Below are positions 19,647-30,030 of a DNA stretch of 64,000 nucleotides, one piece after another. Origin of the DNA: Trichosporon coremiiforme (lineage: Eukaryota > Basidiomycota > Tremellomycetes > Trichosporonales > Trichosporonaceae); NCBI GenBank assembly GCA_039545355.1, contig BCJJ01000028.1, forward strand, positions 372,001 through 436,000. Direction: 5' to 3'. The notes under the pieces were generated by a model that had not been told where the DNA came from, did not search any database, and saw nothing but the letters and a program-made list of their open reading frames with translations. Position 1 is the first letter of the stretch. Each line of letters begins with the position of its first letter. Both the position numbers and the translations under genes were made by a program.

Positions 19647-20460
19647 ATGTCGAAGGTGTCCGACTACGACGTTCTGAAGCGACATCACCGGTACGTCTCC
19701 ACATCACACCTACAAGAACTGCGCTCTTAGCTGACCCCAGCTTTGTGCGCGAGGATGACGAGAAGGAGGAAAGTTGGGAGGACCGCGTTGCGCGCAACTA
19801 TGAGTCGAAGCTATTTCGCGAATATGCCCTTGTAAGTATTTCTACTGTCTCTGTCCTCTCGCCTCGGTTCTTTACTCCACCACCGCCCCTTTCCCATCCC
19901 CCTCCCATCCCTCTCTTCTACCCAGTCCTGCTTCGTGGATAAGGGAAGGAAACTAGGTTGGACAGACAACAGCTAGGATGTTTTGTTCGAGCTAACCGCA
20001 GATCGATCTGAAGCACTACAAATCCAACCAATACGCACTCCGCTGGCGCACAGCTACAGAAGTAGTCGACGGCATAGGCGATGACACCTGCGCGGGACTA
20101 CGGTGCGAGAAACACCGCACGGCTACGCGGACAGAGGCGTATGAGTTGCCCTTTGTCTATGTCGAGGACGGGGAAAGGAAGGAGACTGTGGTCAAGGTGA
20201 AGCTTTGTAGGCGGTGTGCAGCCAAGTTGACTTGGAAGCCGAGGGAGGAGCGGGACGAGGGCAGGAGGGAGAAGAAAGGGGACAGGGAGGAGGGGAGAGG
20301 CGGAGACAGGAGGAGAGACAGAGAGCGGGGGGATAGAGAGGGCAGGAGAGATAAAGAGAAAAGGAGAGATAGCGGCGGACACCAGCGCCGAGATGATGAC
20401 GTGGAGCGCAGACGAGATCGCAGAGACGAGAGGGAGCGCAGTCCTCATCGAAGAAGGTAG
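19647..20460 (+). CDS. FRA10AC1-like nuclear protein
   Basis: Exons 19647-19690, 19741-19831 and 20002-20460 give 197 residues. The FRA10AC1 family is nuclear and in animals associates with the spliceosome. The signature is continuous after splicing: DYDVLKRHHRFVREDDE, then WEDRVARNYESKLFREYALI and DLKHYKSNQYALRWRTATEV, followed by a Cys-based zinc-binding core (DTCAGLRCEKH and LCRRCAAKL) with the ELPFVYVEDGE strand between. The last ~55 residues are an Arg/Glu/Asp-rich tail ending RSPHRRR, like RS/RD tails of splicing factors. Introns are 50 and 170 bp. No sign of damage. Confidence 0.85.
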
Positions 20461-20523
20461 CGAGACGGGCAACTCTGATCTGCCTAGCACCACACGGCCA
20501 CACACACCTGTACACTACAAGCA

Positions 20524-20529
20524 ATGCAT
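20524..20529 (+). terminator. Possible 3'-end signal ATGCAT
   Basis: ATGCAT 64 bases past the stop of the FRA10AC1-like gene; one of the recurrent post-stop hexamers. Confidence 0.3.
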
Positions 20530-20773
20530 TGTCAACTCATTCAGAGATTTTAGTCCACCCTAGCCTCTAGATAGATGCAGAACACACGCATTCTTCTTCG
20601 TCGTCGCCATTATGGACACGCTGCTCATCACCGTCTATCATGTTACATAATCCTGCCTCCACTACACCTCCACTGCACCTCCACTTTTGCGTTCAGCAAC
20701 CAGTCCAACTTTCACCCTTCCTCACAGCTTCCAACCCCAGTCAACCTTCCTTCGACTCCAACCACGCCGCCCA

Positions 20774-22750
20774 ATGCTCAGCACACGGAGCCTCCTCCGG
20801 CAGGCCCTGCTGGCACGGCACTATCCTCGTCAGCCACCGCCACCAACCGCTGAGCTGCTCCAGCGCGCGGACGAGCTGTTGCGCGAACGTCCAACAACAA
20901 TGAGTGCCTGCCACACGCACCTCGACAGTGTCTACACGCTGATCAAAGATCTGCAGCCCCGAAACACGCAAAACGAGAGTTGGAAGGCGTGGAGTGCCAA
21001 GGTGAAGCTGTGGAACCACTGGCTCGACAGTGTCACACACCTTCACAGCCTGGGTGCCTTCCCCGTCCGAGCAGCCGATGGCGAGCGACAACGCCTGAAG
21101 GCGGACGACTTTACGCCGCTCCTGCTCTCGATCCAGTCTCCGAGCTGGTTCGACCGACGAGCCGCCAAGGACGGTACCGTCAAGCCAGACGTCGAGCGCG
21201 TCTTCCGTACCATGTACGAGCTCAGCTTGCGCCCGACACCCTTCCACCTCATGCTTGCTTTGCAGCAGATCCCGATCGGGGAGATGCTCGACCGTGCGGA
21301 GCGGTTGCAGAACTTCAGGGCGTCTGAGGTGCTGAGCGGCTTCGACAGGGTCGCGCTCCAGCTTCATCCCATGCTACGGCAGATGGTGCTGGGGAAAGTT
21401 GGCCTGCGCCGCCGTGCCGGGGTGCGCCATCACGAGATCGAGCTGCAGAAGCTCCAGCACTATGTCGATTGGCAGGTCATCAAGGCTGTGGCCAAGGGCG
21501 ACACCAGGTTCGAGCCTGCGCTACAAGCGGCGAGAGAGTCTAGAGCGGTGCTGCTCGCGAGTCTCCTTGACAAGATCGTTAATGCGGATCTCGGCATGGA
21601 CGCGCGGATACAAATGGCGGAGCTCAATGCTGCCTTCCTCCACATCATCGATGTGCTGCACCTCGGCATGTCACCTGGCTTTGTCGATTCAGGAGGCAAG
21701 AAGGTCAATCTCGCAGATCCCATTGAGGCGTACAAGCTTCTTGCTGCTGGGACCGACATCTTCAAGTGCAAGAGCCAGCGGCTGGCAGAGACAGATGCTG
21801 CGGCAGAACGACATCTGGATCCTATATCCAGATTACCGCAAACGCCTTTCCGCACTCCTCCAGTTCTTGTATCATTACCATCGCCATCATCATCTTCATC
21901 GACATCCTCATCAATTGCATCATCAGCAGCATCCTCCAACTCCTCAACAGACATCGACCCATCATCATCAGCACTGCATCATTTCCACAACTACACTACC
22001 CTTTCACTTGACTCCGTCGACCCGTCGCCCGTCCTCTCCTTCAAGGTTGTTTCTCCTGTGTCCGTGGCGGCAGTAGAGTGGGCACGCACGACGAAACATC
22101 CGGCGCAGCAGTGTTTGAAGCATCTTGCCCGGGCCTGTGCTCGCACCAACAACTTCAAGGGCACACTGCAGCTCTGCGCCGTGACAAACTTTGCCATCCC
22201 TGGCTGGCGTGACGCGCCATATCTGGCTGGTGCAGCTCAGACGCCGGACGACCTGAAGCTGCTTCTGCCACACCTTGAACGGCTGAAGGTCACTCCGGCC
22301 GCTCAGGCTTCAGTTCGGCCGCCAGAACGCATCCCGGCAGTGGTGTGGCGCCTGCGTAGGCTCGCCCTCGTGCTCGATGCTGAGGTCGAGAGGGCGGGTG
22401 AGTCACACGACCAGGTGACTTACAGGAAGCGAGTCGATGTCCTCTTCAGGAGATGGGGACTGCTTCCTGCTTCTCACGCTGAGGTGACTACAGATGCGCC
22501 CGCCGACGTCTCTCAGCAACTGACGGTCAGTACTCTGCCAGCTACTTCCAGCAACCGTTCAAGCCAACTGGCATGGCCGAAACCTGTGACGGTGAAGAAG
22601 CGTCTTGTCCGCCGGTGTTCGGTCGTGACAGGCCTGTATGCACCGACTGTGCCAGCGTCGCCTCGCACCAAAGTAGTGTCGACGACTACCCTCGACCGAC
22701 TGCTCGCATCTGCGCGCACTCTACCCATAGACCGACCCATAGACTGCTAG
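20774..22750 (+). CDS. Large hypothetical mitochondrial-type protein (helical)
   Basis: Single exon, 658 residues from ATG 20774. The N-terminus (MLSTRSLLRQALLARHYPRQ) is a strong mitochondrial presequence: Arg-rich, Ser/Leu-rich and free of acid. The body is mainly helical with repeated short helices, loosely like pentatricopeptide or other fungal organelle RNA factors, but I see no clear 35-residue repeat. A low-complexity Ser/Pro/Thr linker lies at about residues 365-420. The last third is basic. The frame is open upstream of 20774, but no ATG is available there. The function is not recognised; a mitochondrial gene-expression factor is a guess. Convergent with the uL24m gene, 63 bases between the stops. 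Confidence 0.7.
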   Translation: MLSTRSLLRQALLARHYPRQPPPPTAELLQRADELLRERPTTMSACHTHLDSVYTLIKDLQPRNTQNESWKAWSAKVKLWNHWLDSVTHLHSLGAFPVRAADGERQRLKADDFTPLLLSIQSPSWFDRRAAKDGTVKPDVERVFRTMYELSLRPTPFHLMLALQQIPIGEMLDRAERLQNFRASEVLSGFDRVALQLHPMLRQMVLGKVGLRRRAGVRHHEIELQKLQHYVDWQVIKAVAKGDTRFEPALQAARESRAVLLASLLDKIVNADLGMDARIQMAELNAAFLHIIDVLHLGMSPGFVDSGGKKVNLADPIEAYKLLAAGTDIFKCKSQRLAETDAAAERHLDPISRLPQTPFRTPPVLVSLPSPSSSSSTSSSIASSAASSNSSTDIDPSSSALHHFHNYTTLSLDSVDPSPVLSFKVVSPVSVAAVEWARTTKHPAQQCLKHLARACARTNNFKGTLQLCAVTNFAIPGWRDAPYLAGAAQTPDDLKLLLPHLERLKVTPAAQASVRPPERIPAVVWRLRRLALVLDAEVERAGESHDQVTYRKRVDVLFRRWGLLPASHAEVTTDAPADVSQQLTVSTLPATSSNRSSQLAWPKPVTVKKRLVRRCSVVTGLYAPTVPASPRTKVVSTTTLDRLLASARTLPIDRPIDC

Positions 22751-22776
22751 ACGTACATGGAAATGGAGAATGGTCA

Positions 22777-22782
22777 ATGCAT
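22777..22782. terminator. Possible shared 3'-end signal ATGCAT
   Basis: ATGCAT between the convergent stops at 22750 and 22814; one of the recurrent post-stop hexamers. Confidence 0.28.
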
Positions 22783-22813
22783 GGATATGTCTGTGTTCTA
22801 TTCTATTGTGTGC

Positions 22814-24183
22814 CTAGTGTCCGACAGGGATGGCCTGGTTGGGTGCGTCGTCAAGCTTGATCTTGGCGAGGCGCTCCTCAATCTTGCGGAGCTTGCGCTC
22901 CTTGCGGCTCTTCTTGCGGAGAATCTCCTCACCCTTCGCTCCAGGCACCCACTGTCCCTCGACGAACCGCATGCCGGCAGCCGCAGCACGGCGCGTCAGC
23001 TTCCTCGTGTGGGAGAGCTGGGTGTCGAACTCGCGCCCGGCGGCCTCGCGGATCTCCTGGCGCGTACGCGGCCGGAGCGTGATGCCCTCGAGCCGCACGG
23101 CATCGAGTGTCAGCAGCTCCTCGATNCCNGCGTCGCGTCCGCCNGCCTCCCACTCNGCCACNGCTGCCTCGACNTANGCNTCCCTCGCCTCGNCCTCAGC
23201 CTCGCGGCGGAGGTTCCAGCCCTTCACCATCTTGGCACGGGCGTAGCGCGGGCTCAGCTCCTCCTGCAGGTAGAGCGGGAGGGCAGCCTCGAGTTCAGGG
23301 CTCGTACGGCTCTCGGGGGCGAAGATGTACTCGTCGGCCCAGTCCTGGTCCTGCGGTCCAGGGGCAGGGCCACGGAGTGACGCGGGGATGAGCGGGCGCG
23401 GGATCCGCGAAGCGTCCTGGAGGTTCAGCGTCGAGGCGGCCGAAGCGCGCTCAAGCGTGTCGACCGGCTGCGGGTCGGCCTTCTCCTTGCTCTCGATGAT
23501 GGGCCAGGGGATGCGAACCTGGTCACGGACTGGGTCCCTTGTGAGGCCGGTGCCGTCCCCAGACAGACCAGCGGCGAAGCGTCCCCACTTGACGGAACGG
23601 GTGGTCTGGTCGAAGAACGGAGAGGTCGTCGCGATACGTGTCGCGAAAACAGAGTCGGCGCCCGCATCACGCACACAGAGCTGCACGGAGGAGTAGTGGA
23701 CGGGCCGGCGCTGGCGCGTGTAGTTCCGCTGCTGGAGGAAGGACTGGCGCTCGTCGTCCGTCATCTTGGCCAGCTCCTCGGGCGGAGGCACGGGCTGGAT
23801 CCGGTTCGACTTCTGGTTCGTCAACCCGTCCAGGAACACACGGTTGTTCACCATGTCCACCCCCGTCACCGTGTACACGCGCCAGACCTTTGCGCCCTTG
23901 CTGTTGTCGTACTTCTCCTCGGGCTTGCCGACCATCAGGCGGACTTTGTCGCCAGGCACAATGTTCCAGCGCCGGATACGGTCCTTCGGCGCAGTGTACA
24001 CGCGACTTGGTCGCGGGGCACGGATAGGGTACCGCTTGTTCACGAACTTGTTGTTCACCACCTTGTCAAGGTGGTGGAAACCTGCACCGTGTTAGCAAGC
24101 GAGCGAGCGAGCGAACTGCTATCGACCACAACGATCCGCAGAAAGGGACACGCACCCTTCGGAATCCTATCGACGACGGGCAT
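22814..24183 (-). CDS. MRPL40: Mitochondrial large-subunit ribosomal protein uL24m
   Basis: Exons 24183-24156 and 24081-22814 (74-bp intron) give 431 residues. It belongs to the uL24/L24 family, which binds 23S-type rRNA near the exit tunnel and starts large-subunit assembly, here in mitochondria. The KOW motif is clear early on: WNIVPGDKVRLMVGKP followed by VTGVDMVNNRVFLDGL. The rest is a long fungal-type extension with a charged coiled C-terminus (KKSRKERKLRKIEERLAKIK). The 28-nt first exon (MPVVDRIPKG) joins cleanly to FHHLDKVVNNKF. Nine isolated N calls lie within the CDS at 23126-23193, eight of them at codon third positions. A TCACGTGA element lies 192 bases before the ATG. Confidence 0.85.
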
Positions 24184-24374
24184 GTTGGCTGCGTCGGTGT
24201 CGTCGTCGGTGTCGGAGTGGCTCGAAGCGGTCTAGGTCTAGGTCTAGGTCGTTGGTGAGGGTGCAGAGGGCGCACTCCGACCTTTCGTCGAGTGCCCGTT
24301 ATCATTTGCGTTCCACCTCCACCTCCACCGCCAGTCTCGAAAAGTTGCTACACGTCATTTTCTATTCAGCTGCA

Positions 24375-24382
24375 TCACGTGA
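24375..24382. promoter_or_regulatory. TCACGTGA palindromic E-box
   Basis: Perfect TCACGTGA 192 bases upstream of the uL24m ATG and just downstream of HIS5. It matches the core bound by bHLH factors such as Cbf1/TFE/USF; the binder here is unknown. Confidence 0.4.
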
Positions 24383-24437
24383 TCTCTACTAATATTACGG
24401 CTCTACTGGGAAGTCTAAGCGAGTATGGATGGGATAC

Positions 24438-25637
24438 CTATGCGAGGAGACCGCGGAGCTTCTCGACAGCCTGCTTGCACTCGTCCTCGGTGCCGACCGT
24501 GATGCGGACGCATCCCTCGCACCCGTGGTCGCTGCCGCGGTAGCGGATGACGACGCCCTGGCTCTCTGCCATGTTCTTGTACACGTCGAACGCCCGCTTC
24601 GAGTCGGGCTTGCCGTCGGTCAGGACCTCGGCGAGGATGAAGTTGGCGTGGTTGCCGCCACGGATACGGCCAATGTTCGGGACAGTCTGGAGGTCCTTGA
24701 TGAGCTGGTCGCGGTTCGCGTTCAGCTGCTTCGTGTTCTTCTCCCAGACCTTCAGACCGGACTCGGATACGGAGGCGAGCGCGAGCGAAGCCGTAGGCAG
24801 AGAGACGTTGTACGGCGCCTTGGCGTTGGTGAGCACCTGGATCAGCTCGGGCGCTGCCATCAGGTATCCGAGGCGGATGGCCGCGAGACCGAACGACTTG
24901 GATAGCGTCTGGGTCACGCACACGTTCGCATACTCCTTGACGAGCTCGACGGCCGAGGTGCCCTCAGGCGCAAAGTCGATGTACGCCTCGTCGACGACGA
25001 TGAGACCATTGAAGCGGGGGTTCTCGGCGATGCGGCGGATGGCTTCGAGCGGGATCAGCGTGCTCGTCGGGTTGCCGGGGGAGCAGATGAAGAGGATCTT
25101 GACGTCGTCGGCGAACGCGGCGTCCATTCCAGCCTCGTCAAGCTGGAACTCCTCGTCGAGCGGCACCTTGACGATGCCCACGTCGTTCACCTGCGCCGTC
25201 ACGCCGTACATGCCGTAACTCGGCGGAGTCACCATGACCTTGTCCTTGCCGGGGATGCAGAGGCAGCGGAAGAGCATGTCGATGACCTCGTCGCTGCCGA
25301 CGCCGAGGAAGACCCAGTCCTCATTCGGGAGCCCACGGAGCTTGGCGATCGCCTGCTTCAGCTCGTCGTGAGTCGGGGACGGATACCGGTTCAGCTGCGC
25401 AATGTCCGCGGCGCTCATGGACGCGAGGGTGCTGGCCGCAGCGCTGTCCTTCTGCTCCTCGATCGCGATTGAGGGTCCGTACGCATTCTCGTTGGCGTCG
25501 AGGAGCACACCGGCCGAATAGTCGTCACGGGCACAGCGGTACGGGGTCAGCGCAAGAATGTTGGGGCGCACGATGCGCTCAATGTCGTAGTGGGCGGGCT
25601 TGGAGGGTCCCTTTGATTTGAGGCCTAGAATCGCCAT
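24438..25637 (-). CDS. HIS5: Histidinol-phosphate aminotransferase
   Basis: Single exon, 399 residues. The enzyme transfers the amino group from glutamate to imidazole acetol phosphate, the seventh step of histidine synthesis, in the cytosol. It is a PLP fold-type I protein: VRPNILALTPYRCARDDY at the N-terminus, LDANENAYGPS (substrate loop), FLGVGSDEVIDML (cofactor phosphate region), CSPGNPTST, VVDEAYIDFA (PLP Asp), and TLSKSFGLAAIRLGY with the Schiff-base Lys. ATG 25637 was preferred because it matches the usual Isc/His5 length; an in-frame ATG 60 bases upstream (25697) would add 20 residues with some presequence character. No catalytic residue is missing. Confidence 0.93.
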   Translation of the reverse strand: MAILGLKSKGPSKPAHYDIERIVRPNILALTPYRCARDDYSAGVLLDANENAYGPSIAIEEQKDSAAASTLASMSAADIAQLNRYPSPTHDELKQAIAKLRGLPNEDWVFLGVGSDEVIDMLFRCLCIPGKDKVMVTPPSYGMYGVTAQVNDVGIVKVPLDEEFQLDEAGMDAAFADDVKILFICSPGNPTSTLIPLEAIRRIAENPRFNGLIVVDEAYIDFAPEGTSAVELVKEYANVCVTQTLSKSFGLAAIRLGYLMAAPELIQVLTNAKAPYNVSLPTASLALASVSESGLKVWEKNTKQLNANRDQLIKDLQTVPNIGRIRGGNHANFILAEVLTDGKPDSKRAFDVYKNMAESQGVVIRYRGSDHGCEGCVRITVGTEDECKQAVEKLRGLLA

Positions 25638-26434
25638 GGTCGAGTAGAGTGTTGTGTGGTGGGCGAAGTTGAACGTGCGGAACAGCGTCGCTGACATAGC
25701 CCTTCTTGTTATCGCCCGTCTCCGTTATCGACATCGAGTCGAGAACCGGAATGCGGGGCCCAGTACGGCTGACGGCGTTTGCGAGTCGACGCCATGTGGC
25801 AGCCGATTCGCACTCGACTCGTGCATACACGTCACGCCGTCCCGACGGCTGTATGCAGAGGGTCGGTACAAAAGAGATGGATGCATGGAATGGTTCTGAT
25901 GCATGATACATGGGTTTCGTTGTTGCTGCTGAAAAAAAAAAGTTGGGCCGCCGCAAGTCTTGGCTTGGCCGAGTCACGCGATGCACACGCCTCCACTTGG
26001 ACTATGATCGCCGCTGAACGGTTGAAAGGAGTCTGCGGGCATGCGGGACATCTTGATACACCGTTGTCGCTGCCTTGTGCACACGTTTGACGCGTCGCGG
26101 TGAGCTGCATGCCCTTTCCCTTTGCACAGGGCCAGGAACTTGAGCAACGACTTGGGCATGTTGGGGGGGGGGGAAGAGAACAAAAGCAAAGGGCAGAGGG
26201 CAGAAGGAGAGGGTGTGGATTACTCCCAATGGAATTGGCCGACTGACTGAAAAATATTAAGGGTTCATCCGGGGCGGACGCGGCTGGGCTGGGCTGGGCG
26301 GCGTTCCTGCGGCCGGACGTATGATCGGGCTGGCGAGCAGGACCATCGTACCATCGAGCGAACACGCACGGGGCAGCCAACAACGCTCTCGACAACGCTC
26401 TCGACAACACTCACCACACTATCAAACACACACG
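25638..26434. other. Divergent intergenic region HIS5/IDI1
   Basis: About 800 bases containing both promoters. An A-run (about 25931-25940) and a G-run (about 26163-26172) are present, together with CTGGG repeats near 26285-26298. CCATCGTA occurs at 26343-26350, the same 8-mer as at 16809-16816 before SRE1. No gene is seen. Confidence 0.4.
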
Positions 26435-27237
<803 letters not shown>

Positions 27238-27242
27238 AATCT

Positions 27243-27248
27243 ATGCAC
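27243..27248 (+). terminator. Possible 3'-end signal ATGCAC
   Basis: ATGCAC 5 bases after the IDI1 stop; a one-base variant of the recurrent ATGCAT hexamer. Confidence 0.22.
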
Positions 27249-27526
27249 GCGTATATAATCGGGCTCGCCTGACTGCCGAGGCGGGGCTTCAGCACAGCTG
27301 GCAGAGTGCTGGGTGCTGGGTGCCCGGTGCAGAATCCAGGCTGACTAAATGCGAAAGGGCCGGCCCACTACTTGGGATGCCTCGGGCAGCAAAAAAACAA
27401 GAATTGATGACAGAACCCGGCTGACAGGGTCAATCGTCAATCGCGTCGCTGACTGATCTGATTCCACTGAACATATTCAGCATCGGCTTCGGCTTCGCCC
27501 TCACGACCGGTGCAGCGCTCGACCGC

Positions 27527-27587
27527 GCAACCGCAACCGCAACCGCAACCGCAACCGCAACCGCAACCGCAATCGCAACCGCAACCG
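27527..27587. repeat. GCAACC hexamer microsatellite
   Basis: About ten tandem copies of GCAACC with one GCAATC variant. It lies in the spacer before the MDR oxidoreductase and could vary in length without affecting a gene. Confidence 0.9.
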
Positions 27588-27805
27588 CCCAACCCGGCGT
27601 GCGACTGGCGGAGCGAGGTACGGACGTCCCCACAACTCATAGAACCACCCCCGCACCCTCTTTCCGCATTCTGCAATCTTCTCTGGGCTCGTCATTTACT
27701 TAAGAACCCCAGTTCCCGGAATCGTCTGACAGTGGATCCATGTCCATACGAGTTGTTCCCAGACTTCTCCACTCCCTCCCCCAACTCACCAAGAACTTTA
27801 GCATA

Positions 27806-28795
27806 ATGTCTCTCCCGACCAAGCAGCGCATCTGGGTTGTCGCAAACCCGAACCCGACGCAGGCCGCAGCCTCAATCTTCAAGCTTGAGGAACGCCCTCT
27901 GCCCCAGCCTTCAGGCGACGAAGTCCTCGTCTCGGCCGACTATCTCTCCAACGACCCCGTCACCCGCCTGTCCTTCAACGCGAAGGGTTCCTCGCCCGAG
28001 GTCGCTGCCGTCGGCACCGTGCTCGCCGACGCCGGCAAGTGGAAGAAGGGCGACCGCGTCTCCACCCGACTCGGGTGGTTCGACTATGCCGTTGTGCCTG
28101 CTACGTCTCTCTCTCCGGCGGAAGAGATCGAGGGCAAGCCGTGGGCTGTTCTCTCCGACCTGGGCTCGACTTCCATCACGGCCTACGCGGGCATCGAGAC
28201 GCTGGACGTGCAGCCCTCCGACGTCGTGCTCGTCGGCGGCGCGTCCGGGGCGGTCGGCGCCGCCTTTGTCCAGATGGCCAAGAACGTGCGCGGCGCGAAA
28301 CGTGTCGTTGGCGTCGCGGGCGGAAAGGTAAAGTGCGACTGGGTCAAGAAATTGGGCGCAGACGAGTGTGTCGACTACAAATCCCCAAGCTTCGCGGAGG
28401 ACCTGAAGCGCGCTCTTCCCGACGGCGCGAGCGCGTTCCTCGACCCCGTCGGCGGGAGCGTGCTCAACGCCGCCCTCGACAATATGCAGAAGGACGGCCG
28501 CGTCGCCGTCTGCGGCAATTTCGCGGCCTTGAATGGCGTCACACAAGTCATCGACAAGCCCCTGATCATCATACAGAAGCAGCTTACAGTTAAGGGCTTC
28601 TCTGTCAGGAGCTGGGCGCCCCGCGCCCCCCAGATTCGCAAGGAGATCGCGGGCTGGATCTCCCAGGGCAAGATCAAGTCCGACGACACAGACGAGGTCG
28701 TCGATACCCCCGTCGACCGCATCCCCGAGACGTACATGAAGCTCTATGACGGGTCGAAGCACCCCGGAAAGCTCGTCACGCACATTATCCACTAG
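27806..28795 (+). CDS. MDR-family NADP-dependent oxidoreductase (leukotriene B4 dehydrogenase/2-alkenal reductase type)
   Basis: Single exon, 329 residues. This zinc-free medium-chain dehydrogenase family reduces alpha,beta-unsaturated aldehydes and ketones with NADPH, often in detoxification. The N-terminal GroES-like half includes PSGDEVLVSADYLSNDPVTR; the Rossmann half includes VLVGGASGAVGAAFVQMAK (the family's AAxGxVG loop), FLDPVGGSVLNAAL and GRVAVCGNFAALNG. ATG 27806 gives the usual MSLPTKQRIWVV start; an in-frame ATG at 27740 would add 22 residues resembling a mitochondrial presequence, so a second location is possible. The exact substrate cannot be told. Confidence 0.85.
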   Translation: MSLPTKQRIWVVANPNPTQAAASIFKLEERPLPQPSGDEVLVSADYLSNDPVTRLSFNAKGSSPEVAAVGTVLADAGKWKKGDRVSTRLGWFDYAVVPATSLSPAEEIEGKPWAVLSDLGSTSITAYAGIETLDVQPSDVVLVGGASGAVGAAFVQMAKNVRGAKRVVGVAGGKVKCDWVKKLGADECVDYKSPSFAEDLKRALPDGASAFLDPVGGSVLNAALDNMQKDGRVAVCGNFAALNGVTQVIDKPLIIIQKQLTVKGFSVRSWAPRAPQIRKEIAGWISQGKIKSDDTDEVVDTPVDRIPETYMKLYDGSKHPGKLVTHIIH

Positions 28796-28859
28796 TCTGA
28801 AGTTGTATGAGTATGATACAGAATGCAGAATAATGTCTATGTTTTGTCTACTTGGGCCC

Positions 28860-29901
28860 CTACTTGGCACGCATGGACCGCTTCCATCCCCGTCCCGTGA
28901 AAAGCAACCGCCGCCAGAGCGCAATCGCGAGCGGAACGGCCAGGGCTTCGCCGGAGTGAGGCGCCTGTATAGCCAGAACGTCCTCGTCCTTGACTGACCG
29001 GAGCAGCTGGACCAACCCGTCTGCGCGCTCGCCGTACTCCTCCCGAAGGCGGAAGACGGGAACGCTCGGTATACCGTCGTGCCGCTTCAGCATGCCGTCG
29101 ACGGGCAGAGAGACCAGGTCCTCGGGCACGAGGGGCATGAGCGACGACTCACTCCGGCTGCCCTTGCCCTGTATAGCGGAGGACGGTCGCAGGTCGAGGA
29201 TCGCGACGACCTCCCCGTCCTTCGTTGGCTGGAGGCGGGGTTTCAACCGCTGTACTTCGGAGAGAGAAAGGAGGTGCCGCTGACCCTCGTCGCCGGCCAG
29301 AGCCTCGGCCAAGAGTGTCGCCTCCTGCATCGTCCGCGAGAGCACGCCCTCCTCGACCAGCTTCGTAGCCTCGGGACTCATGTTGACGTGCGGTCCCCAG
29401 ATGCGTCGCAGATACTTCAGGTGGTTTCCTGTCGTCGGCTCGTACCGTATCCATAGGTATGCACTCACCCGTCGGCGCCTGCAAACTCTCCACCGCGTCC
29501 CGATGCAGCGCGGTCCAGAAAGATCGTCCGCTTCTTCGGCGCTTAAACTTGGGGTGCTCGAGTCGGTCAGGCAGCACCTCGTTCGAGTCGTCGGCAGCGC
29601 GAAAGTTGACCATGAACGCGCTCGGCATCTGTGCCTTTGTCACTGCGCATTCTCGCTGCGGGCTGTGAGCCATGACACTGAACATGTCCCGCTTCCAGGC
29701 GTCATCGGGTTTGGCTTGTGTCGGCGGTTGGCTGACGTACGCCTCGAGCAGCGCTGATGGGCGCGAGGACGCCAGACTCGGTGGTGGGAACGGGGATGCT
29801 GATGACGTCGAGGCGACCGCCGCGGCTCTCGCAGCCGACGTCGAGGCCGCGCCAGCTGTCGAGAGGCAGCGCTTGATGACGGCCATGGACATGGTGGACA
29901 T
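28860..29901 (-). CDS. Unrecognised mitochondrial-type protein
   Basis: Exons 29901-29469 and 29428-28860 with a 40-bp intron give 333 residues. The first ~35 residues (MSTMSMAVIKRCLSTAGAAS and on) are rich in Ala, Ser and Arg and free of acidic residues, as in mitochondrial presequences. Conserved-looking stretches are AWKRDMFSVMAHSPQRECAV, SAFMVNFRAADD, and, over the splice, APTGNHLKYLRRIWGPHVNM. The C-terminal part holds a helical region and VPVFRLREEYGERAD. I do not recognise the family; a role in respiratory assembly or mitochondrial translation is conceivable. ATG 29901 is the first in a CACCATG context. It is head-to-head with the next gene, only 129 bases between start codons. Confidence 0.7.
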
Positions 29902-30030
29902 GGTGCGGTTTCGAAATCTTGGCCCGGAGCAAGCGGCAAATTGCCCCCGCACCGGCTATGTGCGCCGGCCGTGCCCATCTCCTTGTGCTCACCATCTCAT
30001 CGACACCTTCTTCTTTCCATCCCATCCAGC

